The notes: generated by a model from the letters alone, not told the origin. DNA of 9,845 nt from an uncultured Lachnospiraceae bacterium (GCA_947176785.1 CAMWSA010000119.1:1-9845), one strand, 5' to 3'. Shown: positions 1 through 7,371, counted from the stretch's first letter. Numbers and translations: made by a program.

Positions 1-188
1 CTGCTTTAAAGAATTTTCAGGGTTGCATTGCTGTTTATTTGTCAAGGTCCAGGGAACGCAAGTCTGAGTACGGTTCTAAGCATAACTTCGAAGATAACTT
101 CAAGTATTTCCCGTGCTATAATCTGGCTATTGCTTCGGACTGCGCTCCTATGTAACTCCGCTGTCGAATTGTGTCTCTCTCAGCGACG
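1..188 (-). other. Probable rRNA-operon leader with boxA-like site
   Basis: This is the transcribed region expected downstream of the strong promoter at 195-223, read leftwards off the window edge. No credible protein is encoded. On the minus strand, 33-51 reads TGGACCTTGACAAATAAAC, which resembles the boxA antitermination element of Bacillus rRNA leaders (TGTTCTTTGAAAACTAAAC from memory; about 13 of 19 positions agree). A second CTTTAAA motif lies near 4-10. A short inverted repeat (CGCTG/CAGCG) spans about 160-186. Together with the promoter this suggests the leader of an rRNA operon whose 16S gene would begin beyond position 1. The rRNA itself is not in the window, so the assignment is inferred. 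The 346 bases left of the lipoprotein gene hold only this leader, its promoter and a terminator. Confidence 0.5.
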
Positions 189-194
189 TTTATG

Positions 195-223
195 AGTATA
201 TCACTTCTTTTCTGTATTGTCAA
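195..223 (-). promoter_or_regulatory. Strong sigma-A-type promoter
   Basis: On the minus strand a perfect -35 TTGACA (218-223) is followed after exactly 17 nt by TATACT (195-200). The 35 or so bases upstream (226-260) are almost pure A/T with A and T tracts, as in an UP element. A consensus core with ideal spacing and an AT-rich upstream element is typical of rRNA promoters. It points leftwards, and the expected start site is near 188. Confidence 0.82.
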
Positions 224-273
224 CAGGAAATTTAAATTTTTTTCAATAATTTAAACAATTACATTTATATTAT

Positions 274-310
274 GAAAAGGCCCATAAAACCGACGTTTTG
301 GGGCCTTTTC
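274..310 (-). terminator. Intrinsic terminator after the lipoprotein gene
   Basis: A near-perfect hairpin: GAAAAGGCCC (274-283) pairs with GGGCCTTTTC (301-310), and inside it AAAAC (286-290) pairs with GTTTT (295-299) around a 4-nt loop. Only 284-285 and 300 are unpaired. It lies 36 nt past the lipoprotein stop and separates the hflX gene run from the strong promoter at 195-223. The stem ends in A/T tracts on both sides, so it may work in both directions. Confidence 0.8.
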
Positions 311-346
311 TCAATTAGAGAAATGTATTGTATACTGCCAGATATC

Positions 347-1108
347 CTATTCCAGTTGAATTGTTGCTTTTTTTTCATCATTTTTTACATTTATCTCAAT
401 AGAAGCCACATCCTGCAGGCTCTGAGCCTCAAACTCCGCCAGGAAAACCACATCCCTGCTCTCACCCGGACCCAGCCTCTCCCGGTAAAGCATCAGATCA
501 TCTTCAAGCAATGTCGTCAGGCTTATGGATGTAATTCCATTGACACTGACCCTCACAAGCAGATTCTGTCCCATGGTATCCGCGGTCTCTGTGCCATCCC
601 CCTGATTTTGCAAAGTAAAATGCAGAACCGCCAGCTGGTTTCCATCCCCGGCATCCACTGTAAAGTACTCCTCCGAAGAAGCATCCCGGGGATAGCTGTC
701 CACAATCTCATGCCCTGTGTAAGATAAAGTCAACTGCCCCGGCAATCCCAACGCCTCTTCCAGGCTTACTTCACCCTGCTCCTCATTCCCCTGACTCCCT
801 GTCAGGTCTATTACCGGCGTATCCTCCGTAGGATCCATCCCAGCATTTCCCGGAGCGGGCGTCTCCTCTGGTGCCGGTGTCTCCAGGGGTTGCCCAGACG
901 GCTCACCGATCTCCTCCGTGGTCAGGGTTTCCACCTCCACCAGCCTGCTCCTATAATTTGCATCATGGGACAAAAGCAGCATCGCCGTATATTCTCCCAC
1001 CGCCTGAAGCTGGTCGTCCGTCATATCGGGAATCGCGTTCCCGCATCCGGCCATCGCAAGGGCCATTCCTGTCAACAATGCTGCCACTACCTTTTTTTTC
1101 ATCTTCAT
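347..1108 (-). CDS. Putative lipoprotein with C-terminal beta-rich domain
   Basis: A 253-residue secreted lipoprotein of unknown function. The N-terminus has a lysine-rich start, a hydrophobic stretch (residues 7-20) and a lipobox ending in Ala-Gly-Cys with the acylated cysteine at residue 22. Residues about 61-118 are an acidic Pro/Thr/Glu-rich linker, probably a flexible spacer from the membrane. Residues about 119-253 have alternating hydrophobic strands and a 'LxPGESRDVVFLAEF'-like stretch, reminiscent of the immunoglobulin-like domains of DUF4352/DUF5067 lipoproteins; that comparison is by feel only. The ATG overlaps the TGA of the upstream DUF2339-like gene (ATGA, 1105-1108) and has an AAGGGAG ribosome binding site, so the two are translationally coupled and probably work together at the envelope. 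A terminator follows at 274-310. Presence and start are firm; function is open. Confidence 0.85.
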   Translation of the reverse strand: MKMKKKVVAALLTGMALAMAGCGNAIPDMTDDQLQAVGEYTAMLLLSHDANYRSRLVEVETLTTEEIGEPSGQPLETPAPEETPAPGNAGMDPTEDTPVIDLTGSQGNEEQGEVSLEEALGLPGQLTLSYTGHEIVDSYPRDASSEEYFTVDAGDGNQLAVLHFTLQNQGDGTETADTMGQNLLVRVSVNGITSISLTTLLEDDLMLYRERLGPGESRDVVFLAEFEAQSLQDVASIEINVKNDEKKATIQLE

Positions 1109-3510
1109 TGCTCCCTTCCCTGCATTTTCATCTTATCTTTTTCCTGCATAACACCGGCTGAACCTGTGTTATTGCTTTGAGCGCTTTCGCTCTCCCTATT
1201 GTATTTTTTCTCCATCAATGCATATATTCCGGAAATAACCAGCGCCATCCCTCCGGTTGCCAGGAACAGGATGATTCTCTGCAGGGACTGCACGCGGAAG
1301 TCAAACAGAGTGATTTTTAAGCACGTCACCATACACAGCACCAGCCCATAGATCCGCAGCTTCCTGTCTGTCTGCCGGAAACCGAAGATAATCCCAACCA
1401 ACCCCACCACCATCAGCAATATGCTGGCGGTAATCCGATATTCAAATCTGGTGATAGTGACCAGCACCATATAAGTCAGAAATACAGCCACGGCCAGTCC
1501 CCGCCATTCCTCTGCTTTACGCATAAACCTGGACTGGAAGGTAAAAAGGATAATCCCCAGTCCCAGCACTGTCAAAATCAGGTATGTCACCAGGCTGTCA
1601 AACTTCTGGAAGAAAATCAGCCCGAGATAGCCTGACACCTCCATCACCAGAATAGTCACATTGAAGCCTCTGATTCCTTTGCCCGCAAATCTTTTCACAT
1701 AATTAAACAGCAGGGTTGCCAGCCACATCACCGCAATCATCAGCGGCAGCAGCAGTTGTTCATTGTCCACCGCCAGGGAAATAAACAGAACCACCGTCCC
1801 GGTCAGGATAAATTCAAAGTAGGTCTGCCAGTGATTCATAAGCAGGATACCCAGCAGGAGAACCCCCAGCAGCAGATAACCATAGATACTGTCATAATAG
1901 ATCAGAGCCGCCAGCGCCGTCCATGTGGTGATAATTGCGTCCGCCGTCCACAACGGCTTGTGCCGATATGCCAACCCCTTATACAACAGCGTCAATATTG
2001 CCAATGTAATCGTAGCGCTCAACTGCCCTTTGCCGCCACTGCCCAGCAGAAGCAGCGCTGTTCCCGCCACAAAATATCCCTGCATCCAGCACAGGTATCC
2101 CTTGTTCCTTGTCAGTAAAAAGAACAGGACGCCCATGACTGTTATCGCTGCCATCACTCCCAGGCGTATCCATATTTCTATATCGGAATAGGTTCCTGTG
2201 TACCAGCCAAAAACGCCGACTGCACATCGACAATACGCCCATATCAGCAGAAGAACGCCAATTCCAAAAGTAATGCATATCCCCTGCATCTGTCCCTCAT
2301 TTCCCGCCGGCATCCTCCATACCGTAAGTTCCATGAGAAGCATGCTGAGTACCACAAAGCCAATTACATAGAGCGCCCTAAGTTCCATCACCTGCTGGGA
2401 CAGAATGGTGGATATGGCGAATATCCAGGCGAAAATAGCCGTTCCAGCCATCTGGCCGATGGCTATGCCATAAGCCCACTTTTTCACCGGCAGGAAAATT
2501 CCCAGCAGCTGCACCACCACAATCATCATCATATAGATCAGCAGTTCCACATCGCTGACCATATGCAATGTATCCATCATCAGGAAACTGACCATACATG
2601 CGCCAATGCAGATAATCCGCAGGATGCCCGCATCCTTTTTCCGGCTCACAAGCATCACAACCACCGTGATAAACGTAGTGATCAGAATGGTGGCCAGCCC
2701 GCTGAAATTGTGCAGGTAAAGGAAGTTTACCATGGTCGTTACATACAGTCCTCCAATGCCCAGCGAGGAAAAAATCATAGACAATATCTGGCTCTTCTTC
2801 TTTATCACAAATTCCGCCACACCCCATACCAGCAGGCTCAGCACATACAGCCCCAGTTCCTTGACCAGGCTGCCCATATAGTTGATCCCCAGAAGGATCA
2901 GCGCTGCCAACACAAAAAGCACACCTATGGTACCAAATACATTGATGCCGATTGTAAATTCATGGTTCTTCCCCGGCCGGGATGCCGCCTGAGACTGTAT
3001 GAACGGCTGCGGCTGCATATATGTCTGCGAAAAAATTGCCTGCCGCACATTATTTCCTGCGCTGTATGCCCCCTGATTCCGGTGTTCTCCCGGCTGGCCT
3101 GCCCTGTAAGACGCTTCCTGCAAAACCACAGCCCGATCCGCAGTCTGCTGATCCGTGGACGGCATTGCCCGCGCCGTTTCCGGATTATCCGGCGGCAGCA
3201 CCGACTGCACCACCCCCTGCGTCCCTGTCGGCGGTACTGCCTGGGTCGCTTCCGGATTACCTGTCGGCGGCACTGCCCGGGCGTCCTCGCTCTTGACCGC
3301 CGCGTCCATGGATGCCATGCGCTGTCTGTATATTAGACAATTTTTCTCCAATTGTGTCTCGATCAAATCCAGCTGGTGTTTCTCCTGAATCAGGCGGCCG
3401 TCAAGCTTCACAAGATACTCTGTAAAAAAAAGATCCTGCGACTCCCCCTTCAGCTGCTCCACCCTGCCTTTGATTCGTTCGTAAATTCCCTGTTGTTCCA
3501 TTTTCCACAT
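1105..3510 (-). CDS. Large polytopic membrane protein, DUF2339-like
   Basis: About 801 residues. Residues 1-75 are charged and helical, probably coiled coil. Residues 79-126 hold four degenerate 12-residue Pro/Thr/Ala repeats. Residues about 127-185 form a Gln/Pro-rich linker. From about residue 189 to 770 the chain is almost continuous transmembrane helix, roughly 20 segments, with short charged loops. The last segments, with RKLRIYGLVLCMV and KITLFDFRVQSLQRI, match the C-terminal pattern I associate with DUF2339 predicted membrane proteins, whose role is unknown. The polar tail of about 30 residues lies over a possible repeat remnant. Start choice: the frame is open up to a GTG at 3531, just after the hflX stop, but ATG at 3510 (GGA at spacing 5) or ATG at 3501 is more likely. 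It sits between hflX and the lipoprotein gene, overlapping the latter by 4 nt. The family call is moderately sure, the gene itself very sure. Confidence 0.85.
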   Translation of the reverse strand: MWKMEQQGIYERIKGRVEQLKGESQDLFFTEYLVKLDGRLIQEKHQLDLIETQLEKNCLIYRQRMASMDAAVKSEDARAVPPTGNPEATQAVPPTGTQGVVQSVLPPDNPETARAMPSTDQQTADRAVVLQEASYRAGQPGEHRNQGAYSAGNNVRQAIFSQTYMQPQPFIQSQAASRPGKNHEFTIGINVFGTIGVLFVLAALILLGINYMGSLVKELGLYVLSLLVWGVAEFVIKKKSQILSMIFSSLGIGGLYVTTMVNFLYLHNFSGLATILITTFITVVVMLVSRKKDAGILRIICIGACMVSFLMMDTLHMVSDVELLIYMMMIVVVQLLGIFLPVKKWAYGIAIGQMAGTAIFAWIFAISTILSQQVMELRALYVIGFVVLSMLLMELTVWRMPAGNEGQMQGICITFGIGVLLLIWAYCRCAVGVFGWYTGTYSDIEIWIRLGVMAAITVMGVLFFLLTRNKGYLCWMQGYFVAGTALLLLGSGGKGQLSATITLAILTLLYKGLAYRHKPLWTADAIITTWTALAALIYYDSIYGYLLLGVLLLGILLMNHWQTYFEFILTGTVVLFISLAVDNEQLLLPLMIAVMWLATLLFNYVKRFAGKGIRGFNVTILVMEVSGYLGLIFFQKFDSLVTYLILTVLGLGIILFTFQSRFMRKAEEWRGLAVAVFLTYMVLVTITRFEYRITASILLMVVGLVGIIFGFRQTDRKLRIYGLVLCMVTCLKITLFDFRVQSLQRIILFLATGGMALVISGIYALMEKKYNRESESAQSNNTGSAGVMQEKDKMKMQGREQ
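1148..1175 (-). repeat. Possible remnant of the intergenic repeat, inside a coding 3' end
   Basis: ATAACACCGG (1148-1157) and CCTGTGTTATTGC (1163-1175) are identical to the contiguous 23-nt stretch 4941-4963 of intergenic repeat A, but are split here by 5 extra bases (CTGAA) in the hairpin loop. The sequence just left, TTTTCCTGCAT (1139-1149), also resembles the outer edge of copy A (4860-4868). It encodes part of the polar C-terminal tail of the DUF2339-like protein. Shared origin is an inference; part of the match is palindromic, which lowers its information content. Confidence 0.35.
3133..3276 (-). repeat. Four degenerate 36-bp in-frame repeats in the DUF2339-like gene
   Basis: The four 12-residue units read AVPPTGNPEATQ, AVPPTGTQGVVQ, SVLPPDNPETAR and AMPSTDQQTADR. 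The DNA repeats visibly too, with recurring TTCCGGATTA and GTCGGCGG on the plus strand. They form a proline-rich spacer between the N-terminal helical region and the membrane domain. Copy number may vary between strains. Confidence 0.75.
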
Positions 3511-3533
3511 ACCTTTCCGATACCAGCGCACCT

Positions 3534-4820
3534 TTACCCGATATTTCTCATATACTGCTGATATTTTCCCGCGTCCTGACGGTGACAGCTTACCTCCAGA
3601 TACAGGCCGTCCTCCCGGTATTCCTGCTTTAAGACAGTGGCGTTTTCCATAAAGTAAGACGCCACGCCGCCCTGGCTGTAGGGAATCAACAGCCCGCAGT
3701 CCACATAGTCCGCATAGACCTTATCCTTGATCAGGGAAAGCAGTTCCTCCAGGCCGCTGCCTGTCGCAGCGGCCATGAATACATTGTCTCCCGCCAGCCT
3801 CGGATACTCCCGGTCACATAAATCACTCTTATTATACACGATAACCATGGGGATGTCACCTGCATCCAATTCATTTAGCGTCTGCCTGGTAACTTCCATG
3901 TGCTGTCTGTACTGCGGGTTCGACACGTCCACCACCTGCACCAGCAGATCGGCATACCGCACCTCCTCCAGTGTTGAGTGAAATGCCTTGATCAGGCCAT
4001 GGGGCAGCTTGTGGATAAATCCCACTGTGTCCACGAGAAAAAAGGGCTTGTTATCCCCCGTCTCTATGGTACGCACGCTGGTCTCAAGCGTGGCAAACAG
4101 CATATCCTTCTCCAGCACGGTCTTTTCCGACGCCCGCCCGTACCGTTCCACCAGCCGGTTCATGACGGTGGATTTGCCGGCGTTGGTATAACCCACCAGA
4201 GCCACCTGGGGAATTCGGGAATGCATACGCCGCTTACGCTGAATATTCCGCCCCTGCTCCACCTCCGCCAGTTCCTTGCGCAGTTCACTGATTCGATGCT
4301 CAATCTTGCGGCGGTCCAGCTCCAGCTTTTTCTCGCCTGCGCCCTTGTTGCTCATGCTGCCGCTGGCACCGCCCTGCCGGCTCAACGCTTCATGCATCCC
4401 CACCAATCTGGGCAGCAAATACTGAAGCCTGGCCGTCTCCACCTGCAGCTTAGCCTCCCTGGTCTGTGCCCGGATGGCAAAAATATCCAGTATCAGCGTG
4501 GTCCTGTCCAATATGGGCATAGACAGTTCCTGCTGAAGATTCCGAATCTGTGAAGGAGACAGCGCATTGTCAAATACAATCACTTCCGCCTGACACTGTC
4601 CCGCATACTCCTTAATCTCCTCCACCTTGCCGGGGCCCACATAAAAAGCCTTGTTGGGCGTATCCAGCCGCTGCGTGATGATTCCCACCACCTGCATCCG
4701 GCAAGCCTGCGCCAGGCTTCCCAGTTCCTCCATGGTATAGTCGAAGTCCTCTTCCTCCCCGATATCCACTCCCACCAGAAGCGCTCTCTCCAATTCCTGT
4801 CCTGCTTCCTGTTCTCTCAT
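3534..4820 (-). CDS. hflX: GTPase HflX
   Basis: A 428-residue translation-factor-related GTPase of the Obg-HflX class. HflX proteins bind the 50S subunit near the peptidyl transferase centre and split stalled or stressed 70S ribosomes in a nucleotide-dependent way. Residues about 10-130 form the HflX N-terminal domain, including the VGPGKVEEI segment; residues 140-200 contain the glycine-rich linker and the helical GAGEKKLELDRR region that packs on the G domain. The G domain shows G1 GYTNAGKS (210-217), G3 DTVGF (264-268), G4 NKSD (330-333) and a G5-like AATGSG near 351-356. Length and motif order are normal. The ATG has a GGGAAG ribosome binding site. It is first in a run with the DUF2339-like protein and lipoprotein (about 23 nt gap), and lies 208 nt after the kinase gene, across repeat A. 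Confidence 0.97.
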   Translation of the reverse strand: MREQEAGQELERALLVGVDIGEEEDFDYTMEELGSLAQACRMQVVGIITQRLDTPNKAFYVGPGKVEEIKEYAGQCQAEVIVFDNALSPSQIRNLQQELSMPILDRTTLILDIFAIRAQTREAKLQVETARLQYLLPRLVGMHEALSRQGGASGSMSNKGAGEKKLELDRRKIEHRISELRKELAEVEQGRNIQRKRRMHSRIPQVALVGYTNAGKSTVMNRLVERYGRASEKTVLEKDMLFATLETSVRTIETGDNKPFFLVDTVGFIHKLPHGLIKAFHSTLEEVRYADLLVQVVDVSNPQYRQHMEVTRQTLNELDAGDIPMVIVYNKSDLCDREYPRLAGDNVFMAAATGSGLEELLSLIKDKVYADYVDCGLLIPYSQGGVASYFMENATVLKQEYREDGLYLEVSCHRQDAGKYQQYMRNIG

Positions 4821-4861
4821 TCTTCCCTTCTTTCCCGCATAGACTCACAAGCGATTAGATT

Positions 4862-4982
4862 TTCCTGCCTGCATACCGTACGCTGCCCGATTTTACAGCA
4901 TGCGGCGTGCAGGAATTGGAAAAGCTCAGCGGTCGTGAGTATAACACCGGCCTGTGTTATTGCGCTAAGCTGTATGCAGGCC
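4862..4982 (-). repeat. Intergenic structured repeat, copy A
   Basis: This is homologous to copy B at about 8063-8175, in the same orientation. The best conserved block, 4909-4947, matches 8105-8143 at 31 of 39 positions without gaps (plus-strand core GGAATTGGA...AGTATAAC). Both copies have the same plan: a hairpin on one side (here TTCCTGC 4862-4868 with GCAGGAA 4909-4915, and further imperfect pairing inside), then the conserved core, then a second hairpin (ATAACAC 4941-4947 with GTGTTAT 4954-4960), ending in TATGCAGGCC. It fills most of the gap between the kinase gene and hflX. No ORF is present. It could be a REP/MITE-like element or a structured RNA. Confidence 0.7.
4923..4971 (-). terminator. 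Possible terminator of the two-component operon
   Basis: This is the second hairpin of repeat A. The outer stem AGCTCAGCG (4923-4931) pairs with CGCTAAGCT (4963-4971), and the inner stem ATAACAC with GTGTTAT. In the minus-strand RNA the single imperfect outer pair is G-U, whereas in plus-strand RNA it would be C-A, which favours the minus strand. A short run of four U follows. A smaller hairpin TTCAGG/CCTGAA (4985-4999) precedes it. The U-run is weak, so activity is uncertain. Confidence 0.45.
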
Positions 4983-5028
4983 GCTTCAGGCGTCCTGAAA
5001 TACAACGACATGCCTTCCGGGAACAGAT

Positions 5029-6522
5029 CTACGCCGTCTCCAGCGTAAACCAGAACACCACCCCGTCAGGACGGTTTTGAACCCCATACTCCTGGTTCAT
5101 GGACTCCATGATCGCCTTCACGATGGACAGCCCCACTCCGCTCCCGCCGTACTCCCGGGTTCTGGCCTTATCTACCTTGTAAAATTTCTCCCACAGATGA
5201 TCCAGGCTCTCCTCCGGAATGGGTTCGCCGGTGTTGAATACGCTGACCTTCACCCTGTCAGCCCACTGCTCCACATGAATCCGAACCAGCTTCTCTCCCT
5301 GACAATAGTGGACCGCGTTGGTGAAATAGTTCATAAACACTTCCTCGGTCTTAAACTCATCCCCCCACACGTAGACAGGCTCTGTCCGCTCCATCTGTAC
5401 TTCAATCCCGTCCTGGCGGGTCAAAATTTCCGCGGACTGCAGGTAATTTCGGATCATTGCCACTATGTCAAAGCGCTCCATGCTGACCTTGTCATTGCCG
5501 AATTCCAGCTGGTTCAGTGTCAGGAGCTTCTGCACCATGGCATTCATCTTACCCGCCTCGTCCATGATGACCTCGCAGTAAAAATCACGGCTCTCCGCAT
5601 CATCGCTGACACCTTCCCTGAGCCCCTCCGCATAGCCCTGAATCAGGGCTATGGGAGTCTTCAACTCATGGGATACATTGGCCAGAAACTCCTTGCGCAT
5701 CTCGTCAATCTGTTCCTTTTTCTCTATATCCTTATGCAATTCGTTGTTTGCCGTCTTGAGTTCCGATATGGTTCTCTCCAGAGACTCGGACAACTGGTTG
5801 ATGTTATTACCCAGCAGGCCGATCTCATTTTTTTCCTTCCCATTGTATTTTGCCTCAAAATCCAGATGCGTCATACGCTCGGAAATCTTCGCCAATTCCA
5901 ACACCGGGTCCGTCACCCGTCTGGACAAAAACCACATCAATATGCCGCCCACAAAAGCCGCCGCCACACCGATATACGCCAGAAAGCGATTGGCGATCCG
6001 CACGCTCTCCTGTATACTCTCCATAGTAGTGCTGACGATGAACCAGTAGGCGTTATCCAACGGACCATACATCTCTATATATTCTGTCATGGTACGTCTG
6101 TCCACGTACTTAAAAACCGTGTTGGGCGCGGGCACTCCCCCTGTAAGTTCTTCCCCGAAAGTGCTGTTTACGGAATACCCGACAATATAACGCAGCAGGC
6201 GCCTGGAGAGTTCCTCCTTGTTGTTGATCGTAGCCGAATAGACAATGACGGAGTTGGCATCAATAACCTCCACATTGATATTGGAGGCAAATGCATAGCG
6301 GCCCATCTCCTGTGCAAAATCCTCACTGCCCAGACTGCCCGATGTCACGGCGGCATTCAACCGCCGGTATGCCTCCACCACCACGTCAGCCTTCTCCGTC
6401 TCATAGTAGCTCTCCAGAAACGTATTGTTGATAAACCAGCAGGCCAGAATAGTTCCCACCAGGAGTCCTATGGTGATGGCCGCCTGCTGTCTGCGCAAAG
6501 AAGCTTTCAGTATTCTCCGCAT
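5029..6522 (-). CDS. Membrane sensor histidine kinase
   Basis: A 497-residue kinase of the two-component class. TM1 is about residues 14-32, an extracytoplasmic sensor region of about 145 residues follows, and TM2 is about 182-200. A HAMP linker runs about 201-254, then a coiled coil. The dimerisation/phosphoacceptor domain has NVSHELKTP with His285. The ATPase domain shows an N box near 398-403 (NYFTNA), a G1-like FNTGEPIP (429-436) with Asn where Asp is commoner, an F box WEKFYKVD (444-451) and the G2 box GGSGVGLSI (459-467). It should autophosphorylate His285 and pass phosphate to the adjacent regulator. The stimulus cannot be read from sequence. The frame also has a GTG at 6525, but I take the ATG at 6522, which shares its A with the regulator's TGA and follows GGAGGAG. 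Confidence 0.93.
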   Translation of the reverse strand: MRRILKASLRRQQAAITIGLLVGTILACWFINNTFLESYYETEKADVVVEAYRRLNAAVTSGSLGSEDFAQEMGRYAFASNINVEVIDANSVIVYSATINNKEELSRRLLRYIVGYSVNSTFGEELTGGVPAPNTVFKYVDRRTMTEYIEMYGPLDNAYWFIVSTTMESIQESVRIANRFLAYIGVAAAFVGGILMWFLSRRVTDPVLELAKISERMTHLDFEAKYNGKEKNEIGLLGNNINQLSESLERTISELKTANNELHKDIEKKEQIDEMRKEFLANVSHELKTPIALIQGYAEGLREGVSDDAESRDFYCEVIMDEAGKMNAMVQKLLTLNQLEFGNDKVSMERFDIVAMIRNYLQSAEILTRQDGIEVQMERTEPVYVWGDEFKTEEVFMNYFTNAVHYCQGEKLVRIHVEQWADRVKVSVFNTGEPIPEESLDHLWEKFYKVDKARTREYGGSGVGLSIVKAIMESMNQEYGVQNRPDGVVFWFTLETA

Positions 6523-7202
6523 CACTCCTCCGCCTCCAGCTTGTACCCCATCCCCCAGATGGTTTTGATCATTTCCCCCTTGGTTCCCATCTTGCTGCGG
6601 AGCTTCTTCACATGGGTGTCAATGGTTCTTGCATCGCCAAAGTAATCATAATTCCACACATTGTTCAGAATCTTCTCACGGGAGAGCGCGATTCCCTTAT
6701 TCTCCACAAAATAAGTCAGCAGTTCAAATTCCTTGTAGCTTAAGTCTACCGGCTGGCCATCTATCAGCACCTGGTGGGCGGCCTTATCGATGGCTATTCC
6801 GCCGCAGGACAGCCGTCCCTCCTCCGCATCCGCCAGTGTGCGCCGCAGGATAGCCTCGATCCGTGCCACCAGGATCTTGGGGCTGAAGGGCTTGGAAATG
6901 TATTCATCCACCCCCAGCTGGAAGCCCTGCAGTTCGTCCCGCTCGTCTCCCCGGGCAGTCAGCATGATGATCGGTACCTTAGAGTATGCCCTGATCTCCC
7001 TGCACACCTGCCAGCCATCCATCCGGGGCATCATCACATCCAACACGATCAGGGCAATTCCCTTTTCCCTGAAAAAAACTTCCACCGCCTGTTCTCCGTC
7101 CTCCGCCTCCAACACGTCATAGCCATTTTTCACCAGAAAATCCCGCACCAGCTTGCGCATCCTGCTCTCGTCATCCACTACCAGAATTTTACGTCTCTCC
7201 AT
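6522..7202 (-). CDS. OmpR/PhoB-family response regulator
   Basis: A 226-residue DNA-binding response regulator. The receiver domain (residues about 5-122) has the acidic pair Asp10-Asp11, phosphoacceptor Asp55 (LDVMMP), Thr82 and Lys104 (KPF), so all key residues are present. The winged-helix output domain covers about 128-224, with the YKEFELL, NVWNYDYFGDARTIDTHVKKLR and GMGYKLE segments of the OmpR class. Start choice: the frame is open to a TTG at 7226, but ATG at 7202, with GAGGT (7210-7214) 7 nt upstream and MERRKILVVDD as a standard receiver start, is clearly better. Translation is coupled to the kinase through TGATG. The 205 nt upstream contain two inverted repeats and a possible promoter, so autoregulation is plausible. 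I cannot assign a specific system such as Pho, Van or Res. Confidence 0.95.
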   Translation of the reverse strand: MERRKILVVDDESRMRKLVRDFLVKNGYDVLEAEDGEQAVEVFFREKGIALIVLDVMMPRMDGWQVCREIRAYSKVPIIMLTARGDERDELQGFQLGVDEYISKPFSPKILVARIEAILRRTLADAEEGRLSCGGIAIDKAAHQVLIDGQPVDLSYKEFELLTYFVENKGIALSREKILNNVWNYDYFGDARTIDTHVKKLRSKMGTKGEMIKTIWGMGYKLEAEE

Positions 7203-7265
7203 CGGATCTACCTCTTTCTGCTTCAAGTTCCACTTATCCCCTGCCGACTCACAATCCGGTGATTT

Positions 7266-7292
7266 ATATATGGCTCACAGGCTCCCATATAT
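7266..7292. promoter_or_regulatory. Palindrome upstream of the response regulator gene
   Basis: Perfect 8-bp arms ATATATGG (7266-7273) and CCATATAT (7285-7292) flank an 11-nt centre that holds GGCTC twice. It lies about 64-90 nt upstream of the regulator's ATG. It may be an operator, for example for autoregulation, or an RNA hairpin in the 5' leader. A weaker 7-bp inverted repeat (ATATGTT/AACATAT, 7335-7370) lies further upstream. Confidence 0.4.
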
Positions 7293-7371
7293 CCTTGTAA
7301 ACAGTTGGATTTCCTTCCTGCACGCCGTCCTGGGATATGTTGAATGATCATGGACTATTTTAGAACATATT

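Noticed and set aside
1..240. tRNA or rRNA gene inside the window
   Set aside because: I see no cloverleaf, no T-loop GTTCGANTC and no conserved 16S or 23S end; only leader-like sequence is present.
272..727. 151-codon plus-strand open frame at the left side
   Set aside because: It starts inside the terminator hairpin at 274-310 and runs antisense to the lipoprotein gene, whose lipobox and coupled start are convincing.
2563..3336. 257-codon plus-strand open frame opposite the DUF2339-like gene
   Set aside because: The Arg/His/Cys-rich translation and position opposite the repeat-bearing linker mark it as an antisense shadow; there is no ribosome binding site of note.
4862..4982. Insertion sequence or intact MITE with target-site duplications
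   Set aside because: No transposase is present and I cannot identify clear terminal inverted repeats flanked by matching target duplications around either copy, so I call it only a repeat.
5077..6645. Long open frame (522 codons) on the plus strand opposite the histidine kinase gene
   Set aside because: It is antisense to a gene with all kinase motifs, its translation is rich in His, Gln, Leu and Pro without domain character, and it crosses the regulator-kinase junction. It is a shadow of the kinase codon usage.
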